Of a stretch of 64,000 nucleotides of DNA, positions 1-9,983 are shown piece by piece. How positions within the stretch are numbered: position 1 is the stretch's first letter; each line of letters opens with the position of its first letter. The stretch covers positions 1 to 64,000 of the forward strand of contig JAVHVE010000073.1 of NCBI GenBank assembly GCA_032160705.1. Reading direction: 5' to 3'. The stretch is from QHXM01 sp032160705 (lineage in GTDB: Bacteria; Acidobacteriota; Blastocatellia; Pyrinomonadales; Pyrinomonadaceae). Position numbers and translations under genes: made by a program. The notes beneath the pieces are model-generated. The model was not told the origin of the DNA, did no database searches, and saw only the letters and a program-made list of their open reading frames with translations.

Positions 1-1
1 G

Positions 2-2089
2 CGCCGGATTACGACTTACCAGTTGGTTGACAACATCACTTATGTTCGTGCGGCGCATACGTTCAAAGGCGGCATCAACTTCCGCTATCAAAAGCATGAG
101 GACTTGCGTAGTTCCGTCGGCGGATTAAACACAAACAGATTCGTGAACTTCGCCGCTCCGACGCCCGGAGCGAATTTCAACATCCCTGCATCACCGACCA
201 TCCAGGCGAACGACCGCACCCGCTTGATTACAACGGTCAACGACCTGCTCGGTCGCGTCGGCACGATCCAGCAATCATTCGTGGCGGCGGACGATAGCAG
301 TTTCGCTCCTGCGGGAACGCTTTACAATTTCGATGCGCGCTACGCCGAATATGACTTCTACCTTCAGGATAGTTGGAAGATTCGACCGAACTTAACTTTC
401 GATTACGGCCTGCGCTGGGAACCCAAGATGGCACCGCGAGCCGGTAGCGGCACGACGATTCTCGTCCCCGATCAACCTGTGAAGCTCGGTGCGCCTCCCT
501 CCAACACGCTCAAATGGGTCGAAGGCCAGTTGTTTGATGATGATTGGAATAATTTCAGTCCTTCAGTCGGTCTGGCCTGGGACCCGTTCAAAGACGGCAA
601 GACCTCGGTTCGCATCAACTACCGGCTGGCTTACGACCGCATCAACTCGTTTGCGGCTGGATCGCAAATCTTCCCGAACAGCCCCGGAACGACGCTGGGC
701 ATTTCAAACACCGCCTTCGGTAACAGTGCAAACGAGCTGGGGCGCGTGCGTTTCGGAATCCCCGCCATCGTGCCACCGTCAACGCCGGCGCAATTGCGTC
801 AGCCCATTCCTTTCTCGACGAATTCCGTCACGGTCTTCGATCCTGATTTTCGCTTCCCCAAAGTCAATCAATGGGGATTGAGTCTTCAGCATGAATTAGG
901 AAAAGGTTTCGTGGTTGAAGCCAATTACATTGGTCGTCGCGGCGTCGGCCTCTTCGGGGGCTACGACGTGAACCAGGTTGACATCTTTGCGAGAGACCCG
1001 GGCTGTACGGAAACTTTCCTTCAAGCTTTCAATACTTTGAGGAGTAGCTCGACGGCGCAAAGCTGCTTGATTGATAAGTTGCTCAGCTCTGACACCAGAC
1101 GCGGCGCGCTTTCCGGGTCGAATTACTTCCGAACTACGCTTTTCCCGACGCAGCTCTCGCAAGGCAACATCGCGGCAACAGCGATCTCTTTGTCGCAGCG
1201 ACAAAACACAACGACGGGCAACCCGCGAACGATTGAAGCGAGCGGGGTGAGCCCGTTCTTCTTCCAGCCGTATCCTCAATTCACGGGCGCGGTCAACGTG
1301 CTCGACAGCAACGACTTTTCCACCTATCACGCGATGGAGCTGCAAATTAGCCGCCGCTTCGCTCAGGGCTGGAGTTTCCAACTCGCATATACGCTAGCCA
1401 AGTCGCTCGACACGCGCTCGTTTGACCCGACGCAGACACAGGTCGCGCGTGGCACGTTGCAATCCGCCGGGGCGACTCCGTTTGATTTACGCAATCGACG
1501 CTTGAATTATGCGCGTTCCGATTTTGATCGTCGCCATTCGCTTCAGGGCTACTTTGTCTATGACCTGCCTTTCGGGCGCGACCGGGATTACTTGAAAGAC
1601 GTTCCCGGCTTCGTCAATCAATTGATCGGCGGTTGGGAAGTCGCGGGAGTCTTGATCTATACGAGCGGACGCCCCTTCACGGTGTATTCCGGCATTAACA
1701 CCGTCAGCAACGCTGTCGGGTCAACGGCCAACTGCAATGATTGCAGGTCTGGCATGGGCCACGTCTACGTGGAAAACGGGCTCAACTTTTACTTTGATCC
1801 AGATCAACGCGCCAAGTTCTCTTTCCCTGAACCGGGACAGCAAGGCAATTTGCCGCGCAACTTCTTCGATGTTGATAACTATTTCAACCTGGATATGGTT
1901 GTCGGCAAGAAGTTTGGCATCAGGGAAAATACAAACCTGGAATTTCGCGCCGAGATCAAGAATGCCACCAATCATCCTTCATTCGACAACCCGACTGCGG
2001 TGTTTACCAACGCTCTCTTCGGACGCATTCGTGATAGCGTGACGAGCGCTTCGCGCCGCATTCAGTTGGCGATGAAGTTTACGTTTTAA
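2..2089 (+). CDS. TonB-dependent receptor, Oar-like, C-terminal part (5' truncated by window)
   Basis: The frame is open from base 2, so the true start lies upstream; about 695 residues are visible. The protein is the beta-barrel part of an outer-membrane TonB-dependent receptor of the Oar-like type. It shows alternating aromatic and polar strands such as YDFYLQDSWKIRPNLTFDYG and FQLAYTLAKSLD, and a C-terminal phenylalanine (QLAMKFTF) typical of BamA-recognised barrels. The plug and any N-terminal carboxypeptidase-regulatory domain would lie outside the window. The substrate is unknown. A strong hairpin follows the stop codon. Family assignment is firm; ligand specificity cannot be inferred. 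Confidence 0.88.
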   Translation, partial: RRITTYQLVDNITYVRAAHTFKGGINFRYQKHEDLRSSVGGLNTNRFVNFAAPTPGANFNIPASPTIQANDRTRLITTVNDLLGRVGTIQQSFVAADDSSFAPAGTLYNFDARYAEYDFYLQDSWKIRPNLTFDYGLRWEPKMAPRAGSGTTILVPDQPVKLGAPPSNTLKWVEGQLFDDDWNNFSPSVGLAWDPFKDGKTSVRINYRLAYDRINSFAAGSQIFPNSPGTTLGISNTAFGNSANELGRVRFGIPAIVPPSTPAQLRQPIPFSTNSVTVFDPDFRFPKVNQWGLSLQHELGKGFVVEANYIGRRGVGLFGGYDVNQVDIFARDPGCTETFLQAFNTLRSSSTAQSCLIDKLLSSDTRRGALSGSNYFRTTLFPTQLSQGNIAATAISLSQRQNTTTGNPRTIEASGVSPFFFQPYPQFTGAVNVLDSNDFSTYHAMELQISRRFAQGWSFQLAYTLAKSLDTRSFDPTQTQVARGTLQSAGATPFDLRNRRLNYARSDFDRRHSLQGYFVYDLPFGRDRDYLKDVPGFVNQLIGGWEVAGVLIYTSGRPFTVYSGINTVSNAVGSTANCNDCRSGMGHVYVENGLNFYFDPDQRAKFSFPEPGQQGNLPRNFFDVDNYFNLDMVVGKKFGIRENTNLEFRAEIKNATNHPSFDNPTAVFTNALFGRIRDSVTSASRRIQLAMKFTF

Positions 2090-2110
2090 GTAGTGGGCAA
2101 CGCGTTCAGT

Positions 2111-2152
2111 GGTAAGCCGGGCAAAACAGCTTGTCCGGCTTACCACCTTTCT
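2111..2152 (+). terminator. Rho-independent-like terminator after the first receptor gene
   Basis: GGTAAGCCGG (2111-2120) pairs perfectly with CCGGCTTACC (2135-2144) across a 14-nt loop and is followed by a T-rich stretch. A TTG candidate start for the next gene at 2131 lies inside this hairpin, which argues for the ATG at 2158 as the real start. Confidence 0.7.
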
Positions 2153-2157
2153 TTGCG

Positions 2158-3816
2158 ATGTTGCGTTACTTTCATCCCTTCTCCTTGATTGCCGTCACCG
2201 CCTTGATCGTCTTTGATTTGTCGGGACGATCTGCTTCAACTTTGCCAAAAGACGAACCGTCCTTTGACCTGGTCATCGTCAACGGGCGCGTTGTTGATGG
2301 AACGGGCAATCCCTGGTTTCGCGCCGACGTTGCCGTCAAGGACGGACGCATCGCACGCATCGGCCACGTTGACCCTGCACAGGCACGCAAGGTTATTGAC
2401 GCGCAAGGGCAGATTGTCGCCCCCGGTTTCATAGATGTGCATACGCACGTCGAATCAATCTACAGTCAAACGGATGCTGAAAACTTTGTGCGGATGGGCG
2501 TCACTTCGCTCGTCACGGGCAACTGCGGCTCGTCGGCCACCGACATCAAAGAGTTCCTCGGACGCATTAAGGAAAAGCCGCTCGCCGTCAATCTCGCAAC
2601 GCTCGTCGCCCACGGCTCTGTGCGAAGCCGAGTGATGGGGCTCGGTGACCGCGCGCCGACGCCCACTGAGTTGCAGCAGATGGAAGCGCTCGTCGAGCAG
2701 GGAATGAAAGACGGAGCGGTCGGCCTTTCGACCGGTCTGATTTACGTGCCGGGAACTTACGCGAAGACCGACGAGATTGTGGCACTCGCCCGCGTCGCCG
2801 CACGCTACGGTGGGCTCTACGCAACACACATGCGTAACGAAGGAACTGAGGTTGTCGAAGCCATCCGCGAAAGCATCCAGATTGGTGAGCAGGCGCATTT
2901 GCCTGTCGAAATATCGCACTTCAAGATTTCAGCTCGCAAGCTCTGGGGAAAGAGCGACGTGACGCTCGGTCTCGTTCGTGGAGCGCGCCAGCGCGGACTC
3001 GTCGTGACGGTTGACCAGTATGCCTACACGGCCTCTTCAACTTCGCTCGACATACGTCTCCCCGGATGGCTGCTCGACGGAGGACGCGAGGAAGGAAAAA
3101 AACGCCTCGCCGATAAGGAACAGCGCGAGCGGGCGGTGCGCGAGATGAAAGAGGGTTTGAAAAGAACCGGCTTTAAGGACTACGACTACGCCGTCGTCGC
3201 CTCTTATCAGCCTAATCCCTCGTTCAATGGAAAATCCATCAAAGAGATTACGAAAGAGGTACGCGGCAAAAGCGACCTCGACAATCAGATCGCACAAATT
3301 CTGGAGATGTACGAAGCGGGCGGCGCGGGCATGGTCTATCACGGGATGAGCGAAGATGATGTCAGACAGATTATGCGAGAGCCTTTTACCATGATCGCCT
3401 CAGACAGCGGCGTGCGCCGCTTCGGTGAAGGCATGCCGCACCCGCGTGGTTACGGCAATAACGCGCGGGTGCTTGGCCTCTACGTCCGCGACCTGAAAAT
3501 CATCACGCTCGAAGACGCTGTGCGGAAAATGACCTCGCTGCCCGCGCAAACCTTCGGCCTGCAAGACCGTGGCCTGCTGCGCGAAGGGATGGCCGCCGAC
3601 ATTGTTATCTTCGACGAGAAGCTGGTCAGTGATCGTGCGACCTTTGAGCAACCGCACCAGTACGCCGCCGGAATCCGCTACGTCTTCGTCAACGGCGTGG
3701 CCGTACTCGATGACGGGCGGATGACACCTGAGCGTCCAGGCGTTGCTCTCCGCCGTCAGGATGCGAGCCGGGTGGTCGCATCGCAATCGCGCCATGGGAT
3801 GAGCGTAAGTTTTTAA
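2158..3816 (+). CDS. N-acyl-D-amino-acid deacylase family amidohydrolase
   Basis: A 552-residue protein of the metal-dependent amidohydrolase superfamily, D-aminoacylase/dihydroorotase-like type. The N-terminus is a hydrophobic export signal (HPFSLIAVTALIVF). The family start VVDGTGNPWFRADVAVKDG is followed by the metal-binding HxH motif GFIDVHTHVE, THMRNE and EISHFK, and a late metal aspartate in MIASDSG. A C-terminal composite beta-sandwich segment closes the protein (GMAADIVIFDEK). Such enzymes hydrolyse N-acyl-D-amino acids or related amides in the periplasm. The flanking receptor genes suggest a shared nutrient-scavenging role, which is inference. The ATG start was chosen because the longer TTG start lies within a terminator hairpin; no good ribosome site is visible. 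Confidence 0.85.
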   Translation: MLRYFHPFSLIAVTALIVFDLSGRSASTLPKDEPSFDLVIVNGRVVDGTGNPWFRADVAVKDGRIARIGHVDPAQARKVIDAQGQIVAPGFIDVHTHVESIYSQTDAENFVRMGVTSLVTGNCGSSATDIKEFLGRIKEKPLAVNLATLVAHGSVRSRVMGLGDRAPTPTELQQMEALVEQGMKDGAVGLSTGLIYVPGTYAKTDEIVALARVAARYGGLYATHMRNEGTEVVEAIRESIQIGEQAHLPVEISHFKISARKLWGKSDVTLGLVRGARQRGLVVTVDQYAYTASSTSLDIRLPGWLLDGGREEGKKRLADKEQRERAVREMKEGLKRTGFKDYDYAVVASYQPNPSFNGKSIKEITKEVRGKSDLDNQIAQILEMYEAGGAGMVYHGMSEDDVRQIMREPFTMIASDSGVRRFGEGMPHPRGYGNNARVLGLYVRDLKIITLEDAVRKMTSLPAQTFGLQDRGLLREGMAADIVIFDEKLVSDRATFEQPHQYAAGIRYVFVNGVAVLDDGRMTPERPGVALRRQDASRVVASQSRHGMSVSF

Positions 3817-3868
3817 GCACGATCTCCACAACAGACAGAAGCACCACATTGAGAGAAAGGATACGGCT

Positions 3869-6800
3869 ATGCCAGAAGCAACCAGAGGTTTGTCAAGAGC
3901 TTTAATCATCACCATAAAATTGCTTATCGTCCTGTGCGTGCTATCCGTTCACACGGGAGCGCAGACTGTGACCGGCACATTGCAAGGCACTGTGAGCGAC
4001 AGTAATGGCGCTGTTGTCCAGAACGCGGCTATCACCATTCGCGGAGTGGAGACGGGCCTGGAGCGGACGCTCTCCACCAACGAGGAGGGCTTTTTCATTT
4101 CGTCCAACCTCCCGCTCGGCAGGTACAACGTCAGCGCCACCGCGCAGGGCTTCGGCACAGCCGTCCGCGAGGGAGTGAACATTCTCCTTAACCAGACCTT
4201 TGTCCTTGAGCTGACGCTCAACCCGAAAGTCGGTGAGACCGTCACCATCGTTGCTGATGAAGAGCCGATCAACACGACGAACGCCGAAATCAAGGGGCGG
4301 CTGACATCGCAGGAGATTCTCGACAAGCCGACCTTCAACCAGTCGAACTTCCTGACGCTGGCCGAAACCTTCACAGGTTTTCAGGAGAACCCCACGTCAG
4401 GACAGAACAACCCGACAGCCTCTTCCGGGTCGTCAATCAATTTCAACGGCACGGGCACGCGCGGCGCGACCTTTCAGATCAACGGCGTCAACAACGACGA
4501 CTCGTCCGAGAATCAGAATCGCCAGGGCGCTTCGCTCTCGACGATCAAAGAGTTTCAGGTCATCACCAACAACTTCGCCGCAGAGTTCGGGCGCGGTTAC
4601 GGCGCGGTCGTGCTCGTCCAGACCAAGTCCGGCACAAACAATATCCACGGCGATGCCTACCTGTATCACAACGACAGCGCCCTAAATGCCACCAACAACA
4701 TCTTCTCGCCCGGCACGCGCAAGCCCGTCAATCGCCGTAACCAGTTCGGGTTCACGACCGGCTTCCCCATCATCAAGAATAATTTGTTCTTTTTCGCCAG
4801 CCTCGACCACATAGAGAACACAGGCGCGGGCGGCTACACGCGCGATGTTTTCCTGGCCAGCGAGCGCAATTCCGCCAACTGGTTTCTACAGACGCCAGCG
4901 AATAACACAGCCTCCAACCGCGCCTTTATCCAGTCGGTGATAGACCGCTACCCGACCAGCCTCGTGCCAAACGACTCCCGCAGCACGCGTACCGCCGTGA
5001 GCCAGGTCGGCTTCGACCGTCCACTCAAGGACTATTCTGGAAGGCTCGACTGGAATCCGCGCGAGGAAGACAATCTGTTTGCCCGCTGGCAATACACGCG
5101 GCAGGTTTTCGACAACGAAGACATCATCCTCGGCGAAGCCACCAAGCAGAACAACAAGCAACAAAACTTCGGGCTGACGTGGACGCACCTGTTCACCAGC
5201 TCGACGGTCGGCGAGTTTCGCTACGGGCTGGGCTTGCGAACTACGCTCGTCGGCATCAAGGGCGGCAACGATACGCCGATCATCCGCTTCGTGAACAGTC
5301 CCGTGTCGGGCGCGATCATCGGCAACGCCGGAACGTTTCCCATCAATCGCTGGCAGACAGACCATCAGTTCGTCTACAACATCTCGACTCTGGTGGCAGG
5401 AAACCATTTCATCAAGGCGGGCACGGACATCCGCCGCCAGCAATTGGACGACGTGGCTGACAGCAACTCGCGCGGCTTCTGGAATTTCTCATCCACCTGC
5501 AACGGCGTCAACTACGTCACTTCCTACAATGCCTTCCTCAACGGCTGCATCAACGCTTTTCAGAAAGGGTACGGGCCGTTCTTCCTCGAAAACCGGATTG
5601 GTGAATCGAACTTCTACGGGGAGGACAACTGGAAGGTGCGCCCGAACCTGACGCTGAATCTGGGCTTGCGTTACGAATATGTTTCCGCGCCTGAGGAGGC
5701 CGCAGATAGGATTGACTACATCTTTAAGTCTGACAAGGATAACTGGGAGCCGCGCTTCGGCTTTGCGTGGAGTCCTGGATTCGAGACGGGTTTCTGGGCG
5801 CGCGTCTTCGGTGGGCCTGGCCAATCATCTATCCGTGGCGGCTACGGCATCTATCACGGGCGGCTCTTCCAGTCAGTCTTCTCGCAGTCGGGCGCAACTG
5901 TTCGCTTTAATCCACCCAACGCATTCTTCTACAACCAGTCAATCACCCCCACCGCTACTTTCAACCCCAATAACCTCGCAGACCCGACCAACGGCTTCGT
6001 CTTTACACCCGGGGTGATTGGGCGACCTGCCCTGGCGATCATAGACCCGGGGCTTGAGATGCCGTATACGCAACAGTGGAATCTGAGCTACGAGCGGGAG
6101 ATTCCGTTTAGCTCCAAGATTCGAGTCAGCTACACGGGCAACCGAGGCATCGGCCTGCTGCGCTTCGCGCTCGACAATCTGCCTAATAACGACCCGAACG
6201 GCTCGCTCGTTCCTAATCACCCGAACAACGCGCCCACAGTTCTCTACGTTGCGGCTAGCCGCCCGCCGGGCGACCCTCGCGCCGTAGATGTGCGCGGACA
6301 AATCCTCCGCCCAGCCGCAGACATCCTCTGCGCGGGGACGGGTCTGGCGGGTGTGGCCGTGACCACGCAATGCCCTGTCGCTGTTCCCCTCGGAACGCTC
6401 GAATATAGCTTCCGTGTTCCGCGTTCTAACGAGCGCCGACCGAGCGGCGCTTCCACGACCAATACCGCCGTCAGCAACGGCTCGTGGAGCTATTACCACG
6501 GGCTGCAACTGGAATGGACAAAACGTCTGAGCAATAACTTCAACTTCTTTGCGGCCTACACCTTTAGCAAGGCCATAGACACGACCTCTGAGGCGACGTT
6601 CGTAGGGGCGGGCGATACCAATCAGACCGGCAACAACGCGCGTGCGGCGCGCGGCCTCTCCCGCTTCCACACACCGCACCGCTTTACCATCTACGGAACG
6701 TACCGCACACCCTGGTTCAAAAACGAGCGCGGCTTTCTCGGCCAGACACTCGGCGGCTGGCAATTCTCAGCCGTCGTCAAGCTGGCGAAGGGCACGCCCT

Positions 6801-7222
6801 TCACCGTCACCACCACAGGCGTGGACTTGAACCTCGACGGCTTCGCCGAAGCCCGGCCAGTGCTCCTCGACACTTCTGTGCTGGGACGCAGCATCAATAA
6901 TCCTGCAACGTCGCAACAAGACCTTCCGGTCACTGCCTTCCGCACGCTGACCACATCTGATTTCAATACTCCGATTCTCGGGCGCAACACATTCTTCGGG
7001 GACGGTGTGAAGAATGTGGACTTCGGTATCAACAAGGTCTTCCCGATGCCGTGGGAAGGCCATACCTTCAGCCTGCGGGCGGACTTCTTCAATGCTTTTA
7101 ACCATGTGCAGTATGGCTTTCCCACAACGGATATAACCAGCGCCAATTTCGGGCGCATCCTTGGGACAAACGCACTGTACAGCCCGCGCACGATTCAGGT
7201 TTCGTTGCGCTACACTTATTGA
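3869..7222 (+). CDS. TonB-dependent receptor with N-terminal carboxypeptidase-regulatory domain (Oar-like)
   Basis: A complete 1117-residue outer-membrane receptor. In order it shows a signal peptide (about residues 12-31, ending near HTGAQ), a CarboxypepD_reg-like beta-sandwich (about 33-120, GTLQGTVSDSNGAVVQNA), a plug domain (about 125-240) and a long beta-barrel ending in an aromatic residue (QVSLRYTY). The start is supported by a GAAAGGA ribosome site ten bases upstream. This architecture is highly expanded in Acidobacteriota, where it takes up large substrates. The substrate here is unknown. It is encoded just after the deacylase and before a glycosidase-like gene, from which a terminator separates it. 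Confidence 0.92.
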   Translation: MPEATRGLSRALIITIKLLIVLCVLSVHTGAQTVTGTLQGTVSDSNGAVVQNAAITIRGVETGLERTLSTNEEGFFISSNLPLGRYNVSATAQGFGTAVREGVNILLNQTFVLELTLNPKVGETVTIVADEEPINTTNAEIKGRLTSQEILDKPTFNQSNFLTLAETFTGFQENPTSGQNNPTASSGSSINFNGTGTRGATFQINGVNNDDSSENQNRQGASLSTIKEFQVITNNFAAEFGRGYGAVVLVQTKSGTNNIHGDAYLYHNDSALNATNNIFSPGTRKPVNRRNQFGFTTGFPIIKNNLFFFASLDHIENTGAGGYTRDVFLASERNSANWFLQTPANNTASNRAFIQSVIDRYPTSLVPNDSRSTRTAVSQVGFDRPLKDYSGRLDWNPREEDNLFARWQYTRQVFDNEDIILGEATKQNNKQQNFGLTWTHLFTSSTVGEFRYGLGLRTTLVGIKGGNDTPIIRFVNSPVSGAIIGNAGTFPINRWQTDHQFVYNISTLVAGNHFIKAGTDIRRQQLDDVADSNSRGFWNFSSTCNGVNYVTSYNAFLNGCINAFQKGYGPFFLENRIGESNFYGEDNWKVRPNLTLNLGLRYEYVSAPEEAADRIDYIFKSDKDNWEPRFGFAWSPGFETGFWARVFGGPGQSSIRGGYGIYHGRLFQSVFSQSGATVRFNPPNAFFYNQSITPTATFNPNNLADPTNGFVFTPGVIGRPALAIIDPGLEMPYTQQWNLSYEREIPFSSKIRVSYTGNRGIGLLRFALDNLPNNDPNGSLVPNHPNNAPTVLYVAASRPPGDPRAVDVRGQILRPAADILCAGTGLAGVAVTTQCPVAVPLGTLEYSFRVPRSNERRPSGASTTNTAVSNGSWSYYHGLQLEWTKRLSNNFNFFAAYTFSKAIDTTSEATFVGAGDTNQTGNNARAARGLSRFHTPHRFTIYGTYRTPWFKNERGFLGQTLGGWQFSAVVKLAKGTPFTVTTTGVDLNLDGFAEARPVLLDTSVLGRSINNPATSQQDLPVTAFRTLTTSDFNTPILGRNTFFGDGVKNVDFGINKVFPMPWEGHTFSLRADFFNAFNHVQYGFPTTDITSANFGRILGTNALYSPRTIQVSLRYTY

Positions 7223-7243
7223 GACGATCAATCTCGATTGCAA

Positions 7244-7277
7244 GGGCGGAAGCTACTACTTCCGCCCCTGTTTCTCT
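7244..7277 (+). terminator. Rho-independent terminator after the second receptor gene
   Basis: GGGCGGAAG (7244-7252) and CTTCCGCCC (7259-7267) form a perfect 9-bp stem with a 6-base loop, followed by a pyrimidine-rich tail (CTGTTTCTCT). Confidence 0.8.
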
Positions 7278-7284
7278 ACAACGG

Positions 7285-8640
7285 ATGGGTTGTCAAGACA
7301 TGACCCTAACAACATGCGTGGGAGACGCGACAACCTCTGCCCGTCTCGCTGCGCCCTTAATGATTCTCGCCATCTGTATCTTTTTGCTTTCGTCGCCGCT
7401 CATAGCCAGCGCGCAGTCAACAACTACTACAACTGCGCCGACCATCTCGCCCGTCACCGCGCCGCCGCCCAATGAGGTGCGCGCGCTGTGGGTGGTGCGG
7501 ACGACGCTCACCTCGAAAGAGAAGATTCGGAAGATGGTCGAGAGCGCCGCTTCCGCCAGCTTTAACACGCTGATCGTGCAGGTGCGCGGGCGGGGCGACG
7601 CTTACTATCGCTCGCAGTGGGAGCCCAGAGCCGCTGCGCTGAAAGATCAGCCCGCAGACTTTGATCCGCTTGGCGTGACGCTCGCGGAGGCCAAACGCAA
7701 AGGGCTGAAAGTCCACGCCTGGATTAACACGAATCTCCTGGCGAATCTGGACGAGCTACCGACCGCACCCGAACATATCTACAACGCACATCCTGAATGG
7801 CTGGCAGTGCCCCGCGCCGTCGCCGCTGAACTATACTCCGTGCCACCCTCCGATCCGCGTTATCGCGCGGTGGTGGTCGAATGGTCTAAGGCTAATCGCG
7901 CTGAACTCGAAGGCGTCTACGTCAGCCCCGCGCACCCTGCTGTGCGCGAGCACATTTATTCGATCTGGATGGACATCCTGAGCCGCTATGAGCTGGACGG
8001 ACTCCACTTTGATTACATCCGCTTCGCCAGCCCTGACTTCGACTACAGTCGCACTTCGCTCGAACGCTTCCGCGCGTGGTTGGAGCCGCACTTGAGCGCG
8101 CCGGAGCGACGACTGCTCGACGCATCGCTGAAGACAGATCCGCTTGCGGCAGCAACGGCCTACCAGGAGCAGTTTGCAGACTTCCAGCGCGAGCAGGTGA
8201 CTTCGCTTGTTGAGCGGATTTACCACGGCGTCAAAAAGCGGCAACCCGGACTGACGGTCTCGGCGGCTGTCTTCGCCAACGACGAGAATGCCTACGCGCG
8301 CCGCTTTCAGGACTGGCGGCGCTGGCTCTCGATGGGCGTGCTCGACGTGGCCTGCCCCATGGCCTACACGACCGACACGGACACGTTCCGCAAACAGATT
8401 GCGGTCGCTGTTGCGGCAGCCAGACAAGCGGGAAAGCGCGTCTGGGCGGGCATCGGGGCTTATCGCGTCCCGGCGGAGTCTACTATTGAGAAGATCAATG
8501 CCGCACGCGCGGCGGGCGCGAATGGCATTATTCTTTTCTCCTACGACTTCACACTTAATCGAGGCCCGTTGAACCCGGAAGGCGATTACCTCCTGCGCGT
8601 GCGGCGCGGCGCGTTCGACACGCCGCCGCCAACCAAATAA
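7285..8640 (+). CDS. GHL10-type (DUF187) glycosyl-hydrolase-like lipoprotein or secreted protein
   Basis: A 451-residue secreted protein. After a hydrophobic segment (MILAICIFLLSSPLIASAQ) comes a TIM-barrel of the glycosyl-hydrolase-like family 10: NEVRALWVVRTTL, an F-N-T-L-I-V-Q-V-R-GRGDAYY strand, VHAWINTNLL, and LDGLHFDYIRF, where the family acid residues sit. Members act on cell-wall or extracellular polysaccharide. The frame is open from a TTG at 7219, but that start overlaps the previous gene's stop and precedes a terminator, so an ATG at 7285 (or 7300) is preferred. The exact start is uncertain, the family call is good. Confidence 0.85.
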   Translation: MGCQDMTLTTCVGDATTSARLAAPLMILAICIFLLSSPLIASAQSTTTTTAPTISPVTAPPPNEVRALWVVRTTLTSKEKIRKMVESAASASFNTLIVQVRGRGDAYYRSQWEPRAAALKDQPADFDPLGVTLAEAKRKGLKVHAWINTNLLANLDELPTAPEHIYNAHPEWLAVPRAVAAELYSVPPSDPRYRAVVVEWSKANRAELEGVYVSPAHPAVREHIYSIWMDILSRYELDGLHFDYIRFASPDFDYSRTSLERFRAWLEPHLSAPERRLLDASLKTDPLAAATAYQEQFADFQREQVTSLVERIYHGVKKRQPGLTVSAAVFANDENAYARRFQDWRRWLSMGVLDVACPMAYTTDTDTFRKQIAVAVAAARQAGKRVWAGIGAYRVPAESTIEKINAARAAGANGIILFSYDFTLNRGPLNPEGDYLLRVRRGAFDTPPPTK

Positions 8641-8691
8641 GCCGTGCCAAGCCGAGCCCGGAGACAAATCAAAGTTGTCTTAAAAATTGGA

Positions 8692-8726
8692 TTGCCCGCA
8701 GCTTTCCCAATGCTAGTTGCGGGCAA
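8692..8726 (+). other. Hairpin between GHL10-like gene and nagA
   Basis: TTGCCCGCA (8692-8700) and TGCGGGCAA (8718-8726) are perfect inverted repeats with a 17-base loop. No T-run follows, so this may be a weak terminator or an mRNA structure ahead of nagA. Confidence 0.45.
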
Positions 8727-8762
8727 AGCGCCTTTCGGTGTGATGTATGATTAGCTGAAACT

Positions 8763-9983
8763 ATGAAGAGGGAAACGGACTCCAACGATTCGATGCTGCT
8801 CGTCGGCGCGCGTGTCGTCCTGCCGCGCGGCGTGGCAGAGGGAATGAGCCTGCTGACGGAGCGCGGGCGCATCGCACGAATCTCTGACAGCGCAATTGAG
8901 ACAGTGGGGCAGGCCACAAGAGTCATCAACCTCGACCACGCAACTTTATTCCCCGGCTTCATAGACGTTCACATTCACGGGGCTGTCGGCGTTGACATGA
9001 TGGAAGCAGATGCCGACCAACTGCACCGCGTGGCGCGTTTTCTCGCGCAAAACGGTGTCACCGCGTGGCTGCCGACGCTCGTGCCCGCGCCTATCGAAGA
9101 TTACACACGCGCCGTTCGCGTCATCGAAGAGCTAATGAGCAATCAGGAGGAACGTCCGGCTGCGGCTCGCGCACTGGGTCTTCATTATGAAGGCCCTTTT
9201 ATCAACAGCGCGCAGTGCGGTGCGCTCCGGCCAGCATATTTCCAAACGTTCAATGATGCAGGCGAATTAGACGCGCTCGCTATCATCGATGAGAGCCACG
9301 CGACGCACATGATAACCGTTGCGCCGGAGATAGAAGGTGGGATTGAGTTGGTCAGGGAGCTGGCCACGCGCGGATGGATTATCGCCATCGGTCACACGCG
9401 CGCGGGCGTGGACGTGCTTGACCAGGCACGTGAGGCAGGCGCGCGGCACATGACACATTTTATGAATGCGATGTCGCCGCTTCATCACCGCTCGCCGGGG
9501 CCAATCGGCTGGGGACTTTTGAACGACGATGTGAGCTGTGACGTGATTGCCGATAGCGTTCACGTTGATCCGTTGATCTTGAAACTCATCTTGCGCGCGA
9601 AGACGCCCACGCGCGTCTCGCTCATCAGCGATGCGGTAGCTCCGGCAGGATTGGGCGACGGCGAGTATAATATCTGGGGCGAGACGATCAGCGTCACCAA
9701 GGGTCGAACGCGCAACGCGCGCGGCAGCATTGCGGGTTCTGTGATTACCATGCGCGACGCGGTGCGCACGATGCTCTCGCTCGACGTTCCGCTTGAGGGC
9801 GTGGCGCGCATGGCCGCCAGCAATCCGGCGCGCTTGCTGGGGATAGATCAGGATTGCGGCTCGATTGAAGAAGGGAAGCGCGCCGACCTTGTGGCGCTGG
9901 ATGAAGAAGGGAACGTGCGCCTGACGCTCATCGGCGGGCGCATCGCGTTTGATGCGCTCAGTCATTCCTCGGTGGATTCGTAA
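8763..9983 (+). CDS. nagA: N-acetylglucosamine-6-phosphate deacetylase
   Basis: A 406-residue cytoplasmic amidohydrolase that removes acetate from GlcNAc-6-phosphate in amino-sugar recycling. Family motifs are intact: the HxH pair at residues 70 and 72 (FIDVHIHG), the glutamate in GLHYEGPF, histidines in AIGHT and MTHFMNAMSPLHHR, and the catalytic aspartate in LISDAVAP. Length matches the family. The 3' end overlaps the convergent glcF gene by 22 bases. No other nag gene is adjacent, so linkage to wall recycling is from family knowledge only. Confidence 0.93.
   Translation: MKRETDSNDSMLLVGARVVLPRGVAEGMSLLTERGRIARISDSAIETVGQATRVINLDHATLFPGFIDVHIHGAVGVDMMEADADQLHRVARFLAQNGVTAWLPTLVPAPIEDYTRAVRVIEELMSNQEERPAAARALGLHYEGPFINSAQCGALRPAYFQTFNDAGELDALAIIDESHATHMITVAPEIEGGIELVRELATRGWIIAIGHTRAGVDVLDQAREAGARHMTHFMNAMSPLHHRSPGPIGWGLLNDDVSCDVIADSVHVDPLILKLILRAKTPTRVSLISDAVAPAGLGDGEYNIWGETISVTKGRTRNARGSIAGSVITMRDAVRTMLSLDVPLEGVARMAASNPARLLGIDQDCGSIEEGKRADLVALDEEGNVRLTLIGGRIAFDALSHSSVDS

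Noticed and set aside
5939..6763. Long minus-strand frame (274 codons) opposite the receptor gene
   Set aside because: It is a shadow of the plus-strand receptor: no recognisable motif, arginine-rich composition typical of antisense frames in GC-rich codons.
7831..8667. Long minus-strand frame (278 codons) opposite the GHL10-like gene
   Set aside because: Shadow frame without motifs; the plus strand carries a clear protein family.
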